From DSXH01 sp964532065 (lineage in GTDB: Bacteria; Bacteroidota; Ignavibacteria; Ignavibacteriales; Melioribacteraceae), in NCBI GenBank assembly GCA_964532065.1, contig CAZHHG010000003.1:1-64000 (forward strand): a stretch of 64,000 nucleotides of DNA, read 5' to 3'. Under the pieces are notes generated by a model, which was given only the letters and a program-made list of their open reading frames with translations, was not told the origin of the DNA and did not search any database. This document shows, piece by piece, positions 1-8,548 of the stretch; position 1 is the first letter of the stretch; each line of letters begins with the position of its first letter. The translations under genes and the position numbers were made by a program.

Positions 1-1610
1 ACATGAATCACCCGGTTGTTGATCTTTTTGAGAGCAATTACAGGAAGGTGAGTATCGCCGATGAATATATTTCCCGTATCGTCTACCTGTCCTCCCGACT
101 CTACATAAAATGGCGATCTGTCGAGAATTACAAACGCTTGATCCCCGTTTGCTTTAAGACCCAAAATAACGGCGTCGGTTTCCAGTTCGTCGTAACCTGT
201 GAAAATAGTTGGCTGATCTGCCGAGAGCTTAAAATCATCTATTCTATCAATAGAATCAGAAGTTACGTTTTGTTTCTCTCTTGTTGATTTACGGGCCCGT
301 TCTCTCTGTTCTTCCATCAGTTCATTAAATCGTGCTTCATCAATTGTGTAACCCTGTTCGCGCGCCATAACTGCGGTTAAGTCGACAGGGAAACCGTAAG
401 TATCATATAGTTTAAATACATCATCTCCGGAAATTTTCTTTTCCTTTTGAGAATTCATTTTAGCTGCAAGAGAATCGAACAATTCAATTCCGCGGTCGAG
501 AGTTGCGTTGAAACTTTCCTCTTCGGCCTTAATTATTTTTTCGATCTGAGATCTGTTAGTTTTAATTTCCGGGAATACTGATGAAAAATTCTCTACTACT
601 ACAGAAACAAGTTTATATAGGAAAGGCTCATTCAAATTAAGTTTACGAGCATAACGGGCTGCACGCCTTAAGAGTCTTCTTAAAACATATCCCCGCCCCT
701 CGTTACCGGGTGTGGCTCCGTCTCCAATGGCGAAGGTTAGAGTTCTTATATGATCGGCAATAACACGCATAGCCACATTTGTCTGTCCTGTTGCCGATTT
801 ATCGTCCGCCGGTAGTTTAATGTCGTAATTAATATTAGATAATTTTTCGATTGCAGAGATTATCGGTGTAAAAACATCGGTGTCATAATTGGAGCTTTTA
901 TTCTGAAGGACTGCACATACACGTTCAAATCCCATTCCTGTATCAACATGCTTCGCTGGAAGTTCATGAAGTTTTCCGGTTTCATCTCTGTTATACTGAA
1001 TGAAAACCAGGTTCCAGATTTCGATGCATTTCGGGTCGCCGGCATTTACATATTTGGGATTATCGTAATCATCGCTCAGGTTTATGTGAATCTCGGAACA
1101 GGGGCCGCACGGACCTGTTTCTCCCATTTCCCAGAAATTGTCCTTTTCGTCGAATCGGAGTATGTGATTATGTTTTATTTCTGTCTCGCTCTTCCAGAAC
1201 TCCATTGCTTCGTCATCAGTCCGGTATACCGTGGCCCAGATTCTTTCTTTCGGAAGTTTCCAGACAACGGTCAGTAGTTCCCACGCCCATCTTATAGCTT
1301 CTTTTTTATAGTAATCCCCGAAAGACCAGTTACCGAGCATTTCGAAGAAAGTATGATGGTAAGTATCGTGTCCAACTTCTTCGAGGTCATTATGTTTTCC
1401 TGAAACCCGAATACATTTCTGAGTATCCACAGCGCGCTTGTAATCCCTGCTGCCATGACCTAAAAAAACATCCTTGAACTGGTTCATGCCGGCGTTTGTG
1501 AAGAGGAGAGTAGGATCGCCATGGGGAACGACGGGCGCGCTTTCAACTATTTTATGGTCTTTATCTTTGAAGAAATTTAAAAACTGTTCTCTTATTTCTT
1601 TTGAAGTCAT
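1..1610 (-). CDS. alaS: Alanyl-tRNA synthetase, 5' part (3' end outside window)
   Basis: Class II aminoacyl-tRNA synthetase charging tRNA-Ala in the cytoplasm. About 536 N-terminal residues are present; the rest, including most of the editing and C-Ala domains, lies beyond base 1. The protein begins MTSKEIREQFLNFF. It shows the class II core of AlaRS: HHTFFEMLGNWSFGD, GETGPCGPCSEIH, and GATPGNEGRGYVLRRLLRR. Towards the window edge FYVESGGQVDDTG marks the start of the editing region. The start at 1610 fits the family; an in-frame ATG at 1619 three codons upstream is equally possible, and neither has a strong ribosome site. It is divergent from the sigma factor gene. A TATATTTG element at 1639-1646 lies just upstream. 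Identity is nearly certain from motif order. Confidence 0.97.
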   Translation of the reverse strand, partial: MTSKEIREQFLNFFKDKDHKIVESAPVVPHGDPTLLFTNAGMNQFKDVFLGHGSRDYKRAVDTQKCIRVSGKHNDLEEVGHDTYHHTFFEMLGNWSFGDYYKKEAIRWAWELLTVVWKLPKERIWATVYRTDDEAMEFWKSETEIKHNHILRFDEKDNFWEMGETGPCGPCSEIHINLSDDYDNPKYVNAGDPKCIEIWNLVFIQYNRDETGKLHELPAKHVDTGMGFERVCAVLQNKSSNYDTDVFTPIISAIEKLSNINYDIKLPADDKSATGQTNVAMRVIADHIRTLTFAIGDGATPGNEGRGYVLRRLLRRAARYARKLNLNEPFLYKLVSVVVENFSSVFPEIKTNRSQIEKIIKAEEESFNATLDRGIELFDSLAAKMNSQKEKKISGDDVFKLYDTYGFPVDLTAVMAREQGYTIDEARFNELMEEQRERARKSTREKQNVTSDSIDRIDDFKLSADQPTIFTGYDELETDAVILGLKANGDQAFVILDRSPFYVESGGQVDDTGNIFIGDTHLPVIALKKINNRVIH

Positions 1611-1638
1611 TTTTCCCATTCTCTGCTTAAAAGTGCTG

Positions 1639-1646
1639 CAAATATA
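1639..1646 (-). promoter_or_regulatory. Putative -7 promoter element for alaS
   Basis: On the minus strand this reads TATATTTG, an exact match to the Bacteroidota sigma-A -7 consensus TAnnTTTG. It ends 29 bases before the ATG at 1610 and 20 before the ATG at 1619, implying a very short leader. I could not find a convincing TTTG -33 element at the usual distance. Confidence 0.5.
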
Positions 1647-1755
1647 ATAAAAAGTTGAATCTATATAATTAATGAACTCTGACAGGATTCAATTGAAAAG
1701 TATAACTGCAGTCCGGTTTATTGAACCTGATTTTAATTGAAACAAATCACCCCAA

Positions 1756-1787
1756 ATTGATTTTTATTCACTCATATCATACCTTTG
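1756..1787 (+). promoter_or_regulatory. Putative promoter of the sigma/anti-sigma operon
   Basis: TACCTTTG at 1780-1787 matches the TAnnTTTG -7 consensus. ATTG at 1756-1759 lies 20 bases upstream, close to the TTTG -33 element and spacing known from Bacteroidota. Transcription would begin near 1794, about 25 bases before the TTG start codon of the sigma gene. This would be a housekeeping-type promoter; I see no obvious second promoter of another class. Confidence 0.5.
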
Positions 1788-1818
1788 ATTGCTTCAAATA
1801 AATAAAAACTGGTGAGAA

Positions 1819-2397
1819 TTGAATAAATTCAAAGACTTAAGCGATTTAGAATTGATGCACGAAATCGCCAGATTTGAGTCGAGGGCCCTCGAAGAGCTGT
1901 ACGACCGTTATTCGTCCCTCCTCTATACCGTTATTAAAAAGATCTCACCGGATCAGATTACTGCCGAACAGATTCTCGTTGAAGTTTTTGTAATTATCTG
2001 GAGGAAGTCGAATAACTTCAATTTCAGAAGCGGTTCGGTCTTCAGCTGGCTTGTTACGCTTGCGCGTAATAAGGCCGTCGATTCACTCAGAAGAGAAAGA
2101 GCTGCTAATAATACCGTTCAGTTTTATGACGACGATTACGAAAATTATTTTATTCTTCCCACTTTCCCTGAAGAAATGGACAGTCTCGATTTCAATACCG
2201 CGGTAAGTCTGAAACCAAAAGTTGAAAGAGCACTTACAAAACTGACCGACACTCAGAAATATGTCCTTCATTTAGCTTATTACGAAGGCTATACTATAGA
2301 CGAGATAGCGGATAAACTTAATGTTCCAATCGATACAGTAAGAAGCAAAGTAATGACGGCATTACACAGTCTTAGAGATTTTATGGTGAAGGAGTAA
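1819..2397 (+). CDS. ECF-type RNA polymerase sigma factor
   Basis: Sigma-70 family factor of the extracytoplasmic-function group, 192 residues. Region 2 lies at about residues 10-85 (EELYDRYSSLLYTVIKK, FSWLVTLARNKAVDSLRR) and region 4 at about 136-190 (LTDTQKYVLHLAYYEGYT, DEIADKLNVPIDTVRSKV, a helix-turn-helix for -35 recognition). There is no sigma region 1 or 3. Start: the TTG at 1819 follows GGTGAG with only two bases between; the next in-frame Met is residue 14, which would cut into the DLELMHEIARF helix normally present, so TTG is preferred. The next gene begins 4 bases after the stop and encodes a membrane protein with an RskA-like domain, so the pair is a classical sigma/anti-sigma unit. 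The inducing signal is not visible. Confidence 0.93.
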   Translation: MNKFKDLSDLELMHEIARFESRALEELYDRYSSLLYTVIKKISPDQITAEQILVEVFVIIWRKSNNFNFRSGSVFSWLVTLARNKAVDSLRRERAANNTVQFYDDDYENYFILPTFPEEMDSLDFNTAVSLKPKVERALTKLTDTQKYVLHLAYYEGYTIDEIADKLNVPIDTVRSKVMTALHSLRDFMVKE

Positions 2398-2401
2398 TCG
2401 A

Positions 2402-3499
2402 ATGGCTCACAATCCATTGAGCGAAATGATAGCTGCCTTTGCTGCCGGATGTATGGATAAAGATAACTTTGTTCAATTCAAGGATTATTTTTCCGCGGGC
2501 GGTGAATTACCTGAAAGCGAACTAGGCGACCTTCAGAATATTGTTTCGATGGTTCCAGTAATCCTGGATATTGAAAATCCGGACCCGGCAATTAAAGATA
2601 ATATTGCCAAGAAACTGATAAGCATGCAGGATGAGATTAAGACTCGTATAAGAGAGGAAAGGAAAAAGACTGTTCAAACCTTTGGCGGGGCGGGAACCAT
2701 TACAGCAGCAAAAACAATTGCCGGCAAGACATTTCTTTCTGAAACTAGAAGTGAAAAGAAAAATACATTATCGTTCGGCAAGGGGGAGAAAAAAACGAGC
2801 TTTACAAAAATTGAAAACCTTACGGCAGAGCTTGATAAAGTAAAAACTTCTCATTTTACTAAGGTAGGAAGCGTTCTCCCGGAAAATCCTCAGGCATTGT
2901 TTAATAATCAGTCTCCTTCAACGGTGCAACCTTCTCAGAGTGAAGAGAGGTCTTCCGGCAGTTTATCCGGCTGGCTAGCGATAATTCTGGTTCTGCTTTT
3001 ATTTACGATACTCGGTTATTATACATATTCATCTGTTAGTGAGCTGAACAACAAAATTGAAGATCTTGACAGGGAGGTTACTTCGCTGCGAAGCGAACTT
3101 TCTACTTCCAATAATTTTATAAGCAATTATATTTCTCTTATTGAGTTTTTCAACAATAAAGATGTAACTGTGATTAATCTTAATCCGCTAGAGATTACGG
3201 AAAAAGGTTCCGCGCGTTTACTCCTCGCATTCGATCAGAAAGAAGGATTGATACAGTTTAAGAATGTTAAACCGCTTCAACCTAATCAGGGTTACCAGGT
3301 TTGGGTGGTTAGTAAAAATCAGTCTTACTCTATAGGTGTTTACACTCCGAATCAGAACGAATATTTAAGACTCTCTGCCTTCCCGTTTTTGCCTAAGGAG
3401 CAGATAGATAAAATAAAAATTACAATCGAATCGAATACCGGCTCTCCCACACCTTCAATTGAAAGTTATCTTGAAGGTTCCATAAACCCGAGGAGATAG
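2402..3499 (+). CDS. Membrane anti-sigma factor with RskA-like C-terminal domain
   Basis: Predicted partner of the preceding ECF sigma factor, 365 residues. The cytoplasmic N-terminal part (about 1-185) is charged and Ser/Thr-rich. A single membrane helix lies at about 190-210 (WLAIILVLLLFTILGYY), followed by a short coiled coil (LNNKIEDLDREVTSLRSEL). The periplasmic domain from about 255 carries GYQVWVVSKNQSYSIGVY, the pattern of the RskA / anti-sigma-K C-terminal domain. The usual HxxxCxxC zinc motif of ZAS anti-sigma factors is absent; the N-terminus has one cysteine (AAGCMDKDNF). Release of the sigma factor may involve proteolysis of the membrane protein, as known for RskA, but this is inference. 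Confidence 0.82.
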   Translation: MAHNPLSEMIAAFAAGCMDKDNFVQFKDYFSAGGELPESELGDLQNIVSMVPVILDIENPDPAIKDNIAKKLISMQDEIKTRIREERKKTVQTFGGAGTITAAKTIAGKTFLSETRSEKKNTLSFGKGEKKTSFTKIENLTAELDKVKTSHFTKVGSVLPENPQALFNNQSPSTVQPSQSEERSSGSLSGWLAIILVLLLFTILGYYTYSSVSELNNKIEDLDREVTSLRSELSTSNNFISNYISLIEFFNNKDVTVINLNPLEITEKGSARLLLAFDQKEGLIQFKNVKPLQPNQGYQVWVVSKNQSYSIGVYTPNQNEYLRLSAFPFLPKEQIDKIKITIESNTGSPTPSIESYLEGSINPRR

Positions 3500-3510
3500 T
3501 TTTTAAGAGG

Positions 3511-4014
3511 CTACCTGTTCCTGTTAAGAAACAGGACTAATCCCGATAATGTTAGAATAACAGGCCAGAAATCTTCAGCGGCATTACCCAGTTTATTTGC
3601 TAATCCGGCAATCCCAAATTCCATCAGGAATGTTACAGACGCAATTCCGGTTAATACTAAGGTTACCCCTGAGTATAAAAATTTCTTTTCCACGGGATTG
3701 TCGATGAACAGAATTAACAACCCGGATCCCGTTATGAAAAGTATTGAAGAAAAAACAAGTCCGCGCGATTCGATAATTTCGAAATAGGAGCTTGTAATCA
3801 AAATAATTCCGATCAGAAAAACCACCGTGAAAAGGAAAAGAAAATCCCTTCTGTTCGTTTTCAATGAAAGATGAACAGAAGCCAATCCCTGCAACAGTAA
3901 CGCAGCTCCCATAGTCAGGCTCATATCATCCTCAAGAACTTTAATGCTCTGAAGAAGGAGGGCTATACCAGATAAAATTAAAACCAATCCCGATATTTTT
4001 TTATAGCTGATCAT
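3511..4014 (-). CDS. Small integral membrane protein, four to five helices
   Basis: Unrecognised membrane protein of 167 residues made almost entirely of hydrophobic helices with short polar links (for example LFLFTVVFLIGIILITSSYF and GLLILFIDN). It resembles the small membrane domains of LiaF-like proteins that often accompany PspC genes, but I cannot place it firmly. Its start overlaps the end of the PspC gene by 4 bases (ATGA type), so the two are translationally coupled and probably act together at the membrane. It ends convergently, 11 bases from the anti-sigma gene. Confidence 0.75.
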   Translation of the reverse strand: MISYKKISGLVLILSGIALLLQSIKVLEDDMSLTMGAALLLQGLASVHLSLKTNRRDFLFLFTVVFLIGIILITSSYFEIIESRGLVFSSILFITGSGLLILFIDNPVEKKFLYSGVTLVLTGIASVTFLMEFGIAGLANKLGNAAEDFWPVILTLSGLVLFLNRNR

Positions 4015-4703
4015 ATTTCCCCGGCATCCTCATAATTTGAAAGAAGGACAATTAAGATGTAGGCCGGGATTAAAAGTCCGAGGGTGAGCATTGAAGCAAT
4101 TACAATAATAATCCGTATCGAAGTAGAATCGGTGTTGTTCAGATACTTGCCAAGCCCACCGCACACTCCGAAAAAAATCTTATTCGTTCTCGAACGGTAG
4201 AATTTGATTGCAGGCGGAGTAGAGAGCTCAATTTCATCCCTGTCGTATTTAAAGAGAAGAAAAACACCAAACCCTATTGCTATGAACGGCAGAATATAGC
4301 TGTAGTTAAAAATCCAGAATCCCCACGGCGAATAAAAACCGATTGATGAAAAACCGGAATATATTCCGGTGTAGATCATTACACCGCTTAATACAGTCCT
4401 GAAATTTGTTCTCTTCATATGATGTTTCTCTTCTGAAGTCAATTCCCGGGACTCTTTTTCTTTAGGTATTAAGTAGGAAGCAATCAGATATGCAGCAATA
4501 CTCCAGAAACCAAGAAGTACGGAGAGAATAAAAAAGATCCTTATTACCGCAGGTTCGGTATTAAAGTATTTGGCTATTCCGGCCGATGTTCCGGTTATTA
4601 TATAATCGGTGTTCGAACGCTCAAGTTTTTTATTATAAGATTCCGGAGGATGTCCGGAATCGTATCGCTCGTTAAATATGTCGGGAAAGTTTTCTTCTTG
4701 CAT
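4011..4703 (-). CDS. Double PspC-domain membrane protein
   Basis: Inner-membrane protein of 230 residues with two PspC domains. The first is at about residues 30-85 (SAGIAKYFNTEPAVIRIFF, then a helix and SYLIPKEKES). The second is at about 168-226 (IFFGVCGGLGKYLNNTDST). Two membrane helices lie between them. PspC domains belong to phage-shock and LiaF-type envelope stress systems, where they sense or signal membrane damage. No PspA or PspB is nearby. It starts 8 bases after the cyclo-ligase gene and overlaps the next membrane gene by 4 bases, so it is the middle gene of a three-gene operon. Confidence 0.88.
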   Translation of the reverse strand: MQEENFPDIFNERYDSGHPPESYNKKLERSNTDYIITGTSAGIAKYFNTEPAVIRIFFILSVLLGFWSIAAYLIASYLIPKEKESRELTSEEKHHMKRTNFRTVLSGVMIYTGIYSGFSSIGFYSPWGFWIFNYSYILPFIAIGFGVFLLFKYDRDEIELSTPPAIKFYRSRTNKIFFGVCGGLGKYLNNTDSTSIRIIIVIASMLTLGLLIPAYILIVLLSNYEDAGEI

Positions 4704-4711
4704 TTATGCGG

Positions 4712-5320
4712 CTATAGCAATTCAGATGTTCTGTCGATCGGCTGCCGTGTATTTATAATTCTCAGCTCTGTAATTATTTTATCGATTCTAATATCGTGAA
4801 CGGTTGACTCAATGTATTCGAAAACCTGGAATTCGAAGGCCAGGACAATTTTCTTTGCAAACGTATTTTTTAATAACCGGTCGTAAAATCCTCCGCCGTA
4901 GCCAACGCGCTGACCCAGAACCGATACTGCGACCGTTGGAACTATTACAAGATCGATATCGCTCAAATCATCATCCAGACCGACGGCAGGTTCCAGGTAC
5001 CCGTCGCTGTTTTTTACCATATGATCCCAGTTTATAAAGTTGGCGCGCTGAAAGTAACCGTTCTTTTTATGAAGTTTTGGAATAACAATCTGTTTGCCGC
5101 ACCGGTCCATATGATTAACTAACTCGCGTGTATCGATTTCACCCGGACGCGTAGATATATAAGTATGGATCCGCAAAGCATTAACAAAATCGTCTGTAGC
5201 AATAAAGCGGTCGAAAATCATCTTCGTTTTATTCTTCAGATCTTCCGCCGGGAATTCGTTCCTCCTGGCAGCAACAATTTTTCTAACCTCCGATTTCGGT
5301 ATTAATGGCTTCAGTTTCAA
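4712..5320 (-). CDS. 5-formyltetrahydrofolate cyclo-ligase
   Basis: Converts 5-formyl-THF to 5,10-methenyl-THF with ATP, returning folate to the one-carbon pool; cytoplasmic. The 202-residue protein has the family signature VGYGGGFYDRLLK (phosphate-binding loop) preceded by IDLVIVPTVAVSVLGQR, and the late HD motif (VHDIRIDKIIT) that in most members reads THD. Length is normal for the MTHFS/YgfA family. It is 83 bases downstream of arginase and 8 bases upstream of the PspC gene on the same strand. A folate-repair enzyme with envelope-stress genes has no obvious functional logic. Confidence 0.94.
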   Translation of the reverse strand: MKLKPLIPKSEVRKIVAARRNEFPAEDLKNKTKMIFDRFIATDDFVNALRIHTYISTRPGEIDTRELVNHMDRCGKQIVIPKLHKKNGYFQRANFINWDHMVKNSDGYLEPAVGLDDDLSDIDLVIVPTVAVSVLGQRVGYGGGFYDRLLKNTFAKKIVLAFEFQVFEYIESTVHDIRIDKIITELRIINTRQPIDRTSELL

Positions 5321-5403
5321 TTTCCGGTTCTCAATAGTTTAGATTTTCGATTTGAATATAAAAATTAAAGCCGATGGTAACAATACTTGGAGCAATACCG
5401 GAT

Positions 5404-6330
5404 TTACAAAATCCTCTGCCCAAGGCCCGAGGCAATAAGCTCGGCAGTAATTTCCGCGCTTCTGTTTTTATTATCAAGAATCGGATTAACCTCGGCAACT
5501 TCGAGAGAAGACATACATCCGCATTCCGCGATTGTTTCCATTAGCAGATGTGCTTCCCTGTAATTTAATCCGCCGCTAACGGGTGTTCCTACTCCCGGTG
5601 CGATTGAAGGATCGATGCTGTCTACATCAAAACTTACATGTATATGGCCCACTCTCGATTTAAGGTCCTTGAGACTTTTATCAATAATAAATCCGATTCC
5701 TTTCCGGTCGATTTCAGTCATTGTAAAAGATTTCAGATTTATTTTTTTTATCAATTCCCGTTCCCCGGGGTCTACGCTTCTGAGGCCGATCATTACAACA
5801 TTTTCCGGTTTTAGCTTGGGGGAAAAACCATAAAGGTTGGTAAGCCTTGAATTTCCGTAACCGAGAAGAGAAGCTACGCTCATTCCGTGAATGTTTCCGG
5901 AGGGAGTCGTCTCTTCCGTGTTTAAGTCCGCATGGGCGTCAATCCAGATCATTCCAAGTTCAATCTTATTTGTTTTGCAGTAGGAAGAAATACCCGAGAC
6001 CGATCCGATAGCCATTGAATGATCACCGCCGAGGCAAAGTGGAAAATGACCGGCGGAAAGAGATTTTTCAACCTTGCGGGCTAGAGATTCAGTCCGCTTT
6101 ACAATTTCGTCGAGATATTTAAGATTCGGATTTTTTACTTTCTGCCTCTCCTGGTTCTGGATTACAATATCACCCAGATCCGAAACGGAATAACCGAGAT
6201 TTTCAAGTTTCGGTTCAATGCCGGCGATTCTGAGTGCCGATGGACCCATATCAACTCCTCTGTGATCCGCCCCAAGATCCATTGGAAATCCGATTATATC
6301 AATGTGTTTGCTTGGCTGTTTAATGTTCAT
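5404..6330 (-). CDS. rocF: Arginase
   Basis: Hydrolyses arginine to ornithine and urea with a binuclear manganese centre; cytoplasmic. The 308-residue protein carries all ligand motifs: GGDHSMAIGSV, WIDAHADLN and SFDVDSIDPS, followed by GTPVSGGLNYREAH and LEVAEVNPILD. The N-terminus (IIGFPMDLGADHRGVDMGP) matches arginases rather than agmatinases or formiminoglutamases. With two histidine-ammonia-lyase-type genes elsewhere in the window it suggests amino-acid catabolism, but no urease or ornithine genes are adjacent. The 108-base AT-rich gap to the divergent small gene holds the promoters of both. Confidence 0.95.
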   Translation of the reverse strand: MNIKQPSKHIDIIGFPMDLGADHRGVDMGPSALRIAGIEPKLENLGYSVSDLGDIVIQNQERQKVKNPNLKYLDEIVKRTESLARKVEKSLSAGHFPLCLGGDHSMAIGSVSGISSYCKTNKIELGMIWIDAHADLNTEETTPSGNIHGMSVASLLGYGNSRLTNLYGFSPKLKPENVVMIGLRSVDPGERELIKKINLKSFTMTEIDRKGIGFIIDKSLKDLKSRVGHIHVSFDVDSIDPSIAPGVGTPVSGGLNYREAHLLMETIAECGCMSSLEVAEVNPILDNKNRSAEITAELIASGLGQRIL

Positions 6331-6438
6331 TTCTTTTCTTTCCGTGGTATTAATTGATATATACTCATATAAAATATAAAAACTTAATTATGCAACTTCA
6401 TTTCAATTATTTTATATTTATTAAAAACACTTTTTGTT

Positions 6439-6660
6439 ATGAATGAATTCCATTCGGCCGGAAAGTTTCTGATTATTACCGGAATTGTACTTGTGATAGC
6501 CGGATTGATTGTGAGTTTCTGGGATCGGATTCCGCTGCTCGGTAAGCTGCCCGGCGATATTAAAATAGAGGGCAGGAATTTCGTGTTTTACTTTCCTCTC
6601 GCTTCATCAATTATAATTAGTATTATCATTTCGCTGGTACTTTACCTTTTTAGAAAATAG
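6439..6660 (+). CDS. DUF2905 family small membrane protein
   Basis: 73 residues with two hydrophobic helices around a polar turn. The central motif WDRIPLLGKLPGDIKIEGRN is the hallmark of the DUF2905 family, widespread and of unknown function. It is encoded alone, 60 bases before the permease gene on the same strand and divergent from arginase. Confidence 0.85.
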   Translation: MNEFHSAGKFLIITGIVLVIAGLIVSFWDRIPLLGKLPGDIKIEGRNFVFYFPLASSIIISIIISLVLYLFRK

Positions 6661-6720
6661 ATTTCATTAAACAAATTTTATTGCAGCAGAATAATTCGGT
6701 TAACTTATAAAGAGGCGGCC

Positions 6721-8022
6721 ATGATTAATAAGTTTTTTGAACTGGACCGGTTGGGCACTTCCGTTAAACAGGAGATTATTGGAGGCGCTACTACATTTAT
6801 AACAATGGCTTATATAATAATTGTGAATCCTAAAATTCTGGAAGCAGCCGGAATGCCTTTCGGAGCTTCTATGGTTGCAACAATTATGAGCGCTTTCTTC
6901 GGTACTCTTATTATGGGAGTCTATGCCAAGCGCCCCTTCGCAATCGCTCCTTATATGGGCGAGAATGCATTTATTGCTTATACGGTTGTTAATGTTCTCG
7001 GATACAGCTGGCAGACGGCTCTCGGCGCTATTTTTATAGGCGGCCTGCTCTTTACGCTTCTTACTCTGCTTAAGGTTAGAAGCTGGCTGGCAAACTCGAT
7101 TCCGGAAAGTTTGAAAATTGCATTTGCCGCGGGTATCGGATTGTTTTTAACATTTATTGGATTGAATGAAACAGGAATAGTAAAAATCGGAGTCCCGGGA
7201 GCTCCGGTACATGTCGGAAATTTTAAAGACCCGGCTGTACTTCTGGGAATATTTTCCTTTCTACTGATCGGTATACTGATGATAAAAAAGGTAAATGGCG
7301 CAATACTTATCGGTATTATCGTAACAGCAGTTATCGGATTCATTTTTAAGATTACTCCTCTGCCGGAACAAATCATAAGTATGCCCCCGGATATAAGTCC
7401 GGTACTTTTTAAGCTCGACATAGCAGGTGTATTTACATGGGGATTTATATCAGTAGTGCTGGTAGTTTTTGTAATGGACTTTGTAGATACTATGGGAACA
7501 TTGCTTGGCCTCGGCTACAAAGCGAAGATGCTGGATGAAAACGGAAATCTTCCGGAAATTGAAAAACCGATGCTGAGCGACGCGCTTGCTACTGTGGCGG
7601 GGGCGCTCCTCGGCACAACAACAACCGGCTCGTATATCGAATCTGCTACCGGTATTGAAGCAGGCGGAAAATCCGGATTAACCGCGGTTGTTACCGCATT
7701 TCTCTTTTTAACTGCTCTCTTTTTCGCTCCTCTCTTTGCCGCAATACCCGCTTATGCCTACGGCTCTGCTCTCATAATTGTGGGGCTTCTTATGATCGGT
7801 CCGGTCTCAAATCTGAAATTCGACGATCTCGCAGAAACCATTCCGGTATTTGTGACGATGACGCTGATGAGTTTTACATATAATCTGGGGATTGGGATGA
7901 CGGCAGGATTCGTAATTTATCCGTTAACAATGCTTGTAGCAGGAAGAATTAAATCTGTTTCATCCGGAATGTGGGTCTTCTTTTTCTTCTCAATACTTTT
8001 TTACATTTTTTATCCATACTAA
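6721..8022 (+). CDS. NCS2 (AzgA-like) nucleobase permease
   Basis: Inner-membrane nucleobase:cation symporter of 433 residues with about 12-14 hydrophobic helices. Family motifs are visible: TTFITMAYIIIVNPKIL near the N-terminus, GENAFIAYTVV in helix 3, VMDFVDTMGTLLGLGYK, and GTTTTGSYIESATGIEAGGK with the conserved Thr/Glu substrate region. This is the AzgA/PbuG branch, whose studied members carry adenine, guanine or hypoxanthine. The gene begins after a GAGGCGG ribosome site and is followed 16 bases later by a cytosine-deaminase-type gene, so the real substrate may be cytosine or a related base (inference). Confidence 0.92.
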   Translation: MINKFFELDRLGTSVKQEIIGGATTFITMAYIIIVNPKILEAAGMPFGASMVATIMSAFFGTLIMGVYAKRPFAIAPYMGENAFIAYTVVNVLGYSWQTALGAIFIGGLLFTLLTLLKVRSWLANSIPESLKIAFAAGIGLFLTFIGLNETGIVKIGVPGAPVHVGNFKDPAVLLGIFSFLLIGILMIKKVNGAILIGIIVTAVIGFIFKITPLPEQIISMPPDISPVLFKLDIAGVFTWGFISVVLVVFVMDFVDTMGTLLGLGYKAKMLDENGNLPEIEKPMLSDALATVAGALLGTTTTGSYIESATGIEAGGKSGLTAVVTAFLFLTALFFAPLFAAIPAYAYGSALIIVGLLMIGPVSNLKFDDLAETIPVFVTMTLMSFTYNLGIGMTAGFVIYPLTMLVAGRIKSVSSGMWVFFFFSILFYIFYPY

Positions 8023-8038
8023 ATATGAAGGAAACAAT

Positions 8039-8479
8039 ATGAAAGACAAATTTTTAGATGCGGCAATCGAAGAAGCGAGAAAAGGATTAAGCGAGGGGGG
8101 TATTCCGATCGGCTCCGTTCTAGTCATTGACGGAGAGATTGTTGGACGCGGACATAACAGGCGCGTTCAAAAAGGGAGCGCAATTCTTCATGCGGAAATG
8201 GATTGCCTGGAGAATGCCGGACGTTTAACGTCAATAGATTATCAGAGAGCGGTACTCTATTCAACTCTTTCACCATGCGATATGTGCAGCGGCGCGGCTC
8301 TGCTTTATAAAATCCCCAAAATTGTTATCGGTGAAAACAAAACATTTAAGGGCCCGGAAGATTATGTCAGATCCTGCGGTGTAGAACTTGAAATTGTGAA
8401 CGACCGGGAGTGCATTAAGCTGATGGAGGATTTTATTCGGACAAATCCCGAATTGTGGAATGAGGATATAGGCGTTTGA
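8039..8479 (+). CDS. Cytosine deaminase, yeast Fcy1-type (CDA fold)
   Basis: Zinc deaminase of the cytidine-deaminase fold, 146 residues, predicted to convert cytosine to uracil. Zinc site: His51 and catalytic Glu53 (ILHAEMDCLENAGR), and Cys80/Cys83 (SPCDMCSGAAL). In yeast cytosine deaminase the equivalents are His62, Glu64, Cys91 and Cys94, the same spacing with a constant offset of 11. Further yeast-like features are TLSPCDMC, a GEN segment, and the C-terminal ELWNEDIG, which corresponds to the lid helix closing the Fcy1 active site. TadA and guanine deaminases differ at the C-terminus. Co-transcribed with the NCS2 permease. Alternative substrates (isocytosine, ammeline-like or guanine) cannot be excluded. 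Confidence 0.85.
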   Translation: MKDKFLDAAIEEARKGLSEGGIPIGSVLVIDGEIVGRGHNRRVQKGSAILHAEMDCLENAGRLTSIDYQRAVLYSTLSPCDMCSGAALLYKIPKIVIGENKTFKGPEDYVRSCGVELEIVNDRECIKLMEDFIRTNPELWNEDIGV

Positions 8480-8548
8480 AAATAATTGAATCCGGACGAG
8501 CTATTTTTCATCATATGGTTATAAAAAAATTTGAAACGGAGAAAATAA

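Noticed and set aside
860..1277. Open frames on both strands within the alaS region
   Set aside because: They are shadows: the minus-strand frame through this stretch encodes continuous AlaRS motifs.
5321..5403. 6S RNA next to the 5-formyl-THF cyclo-ligase gene, as in enterobacteria
   Set aside because: Only 83 bases remain between arginase and the cyclo-ligase, too short, and I see no long bulged hairpin.
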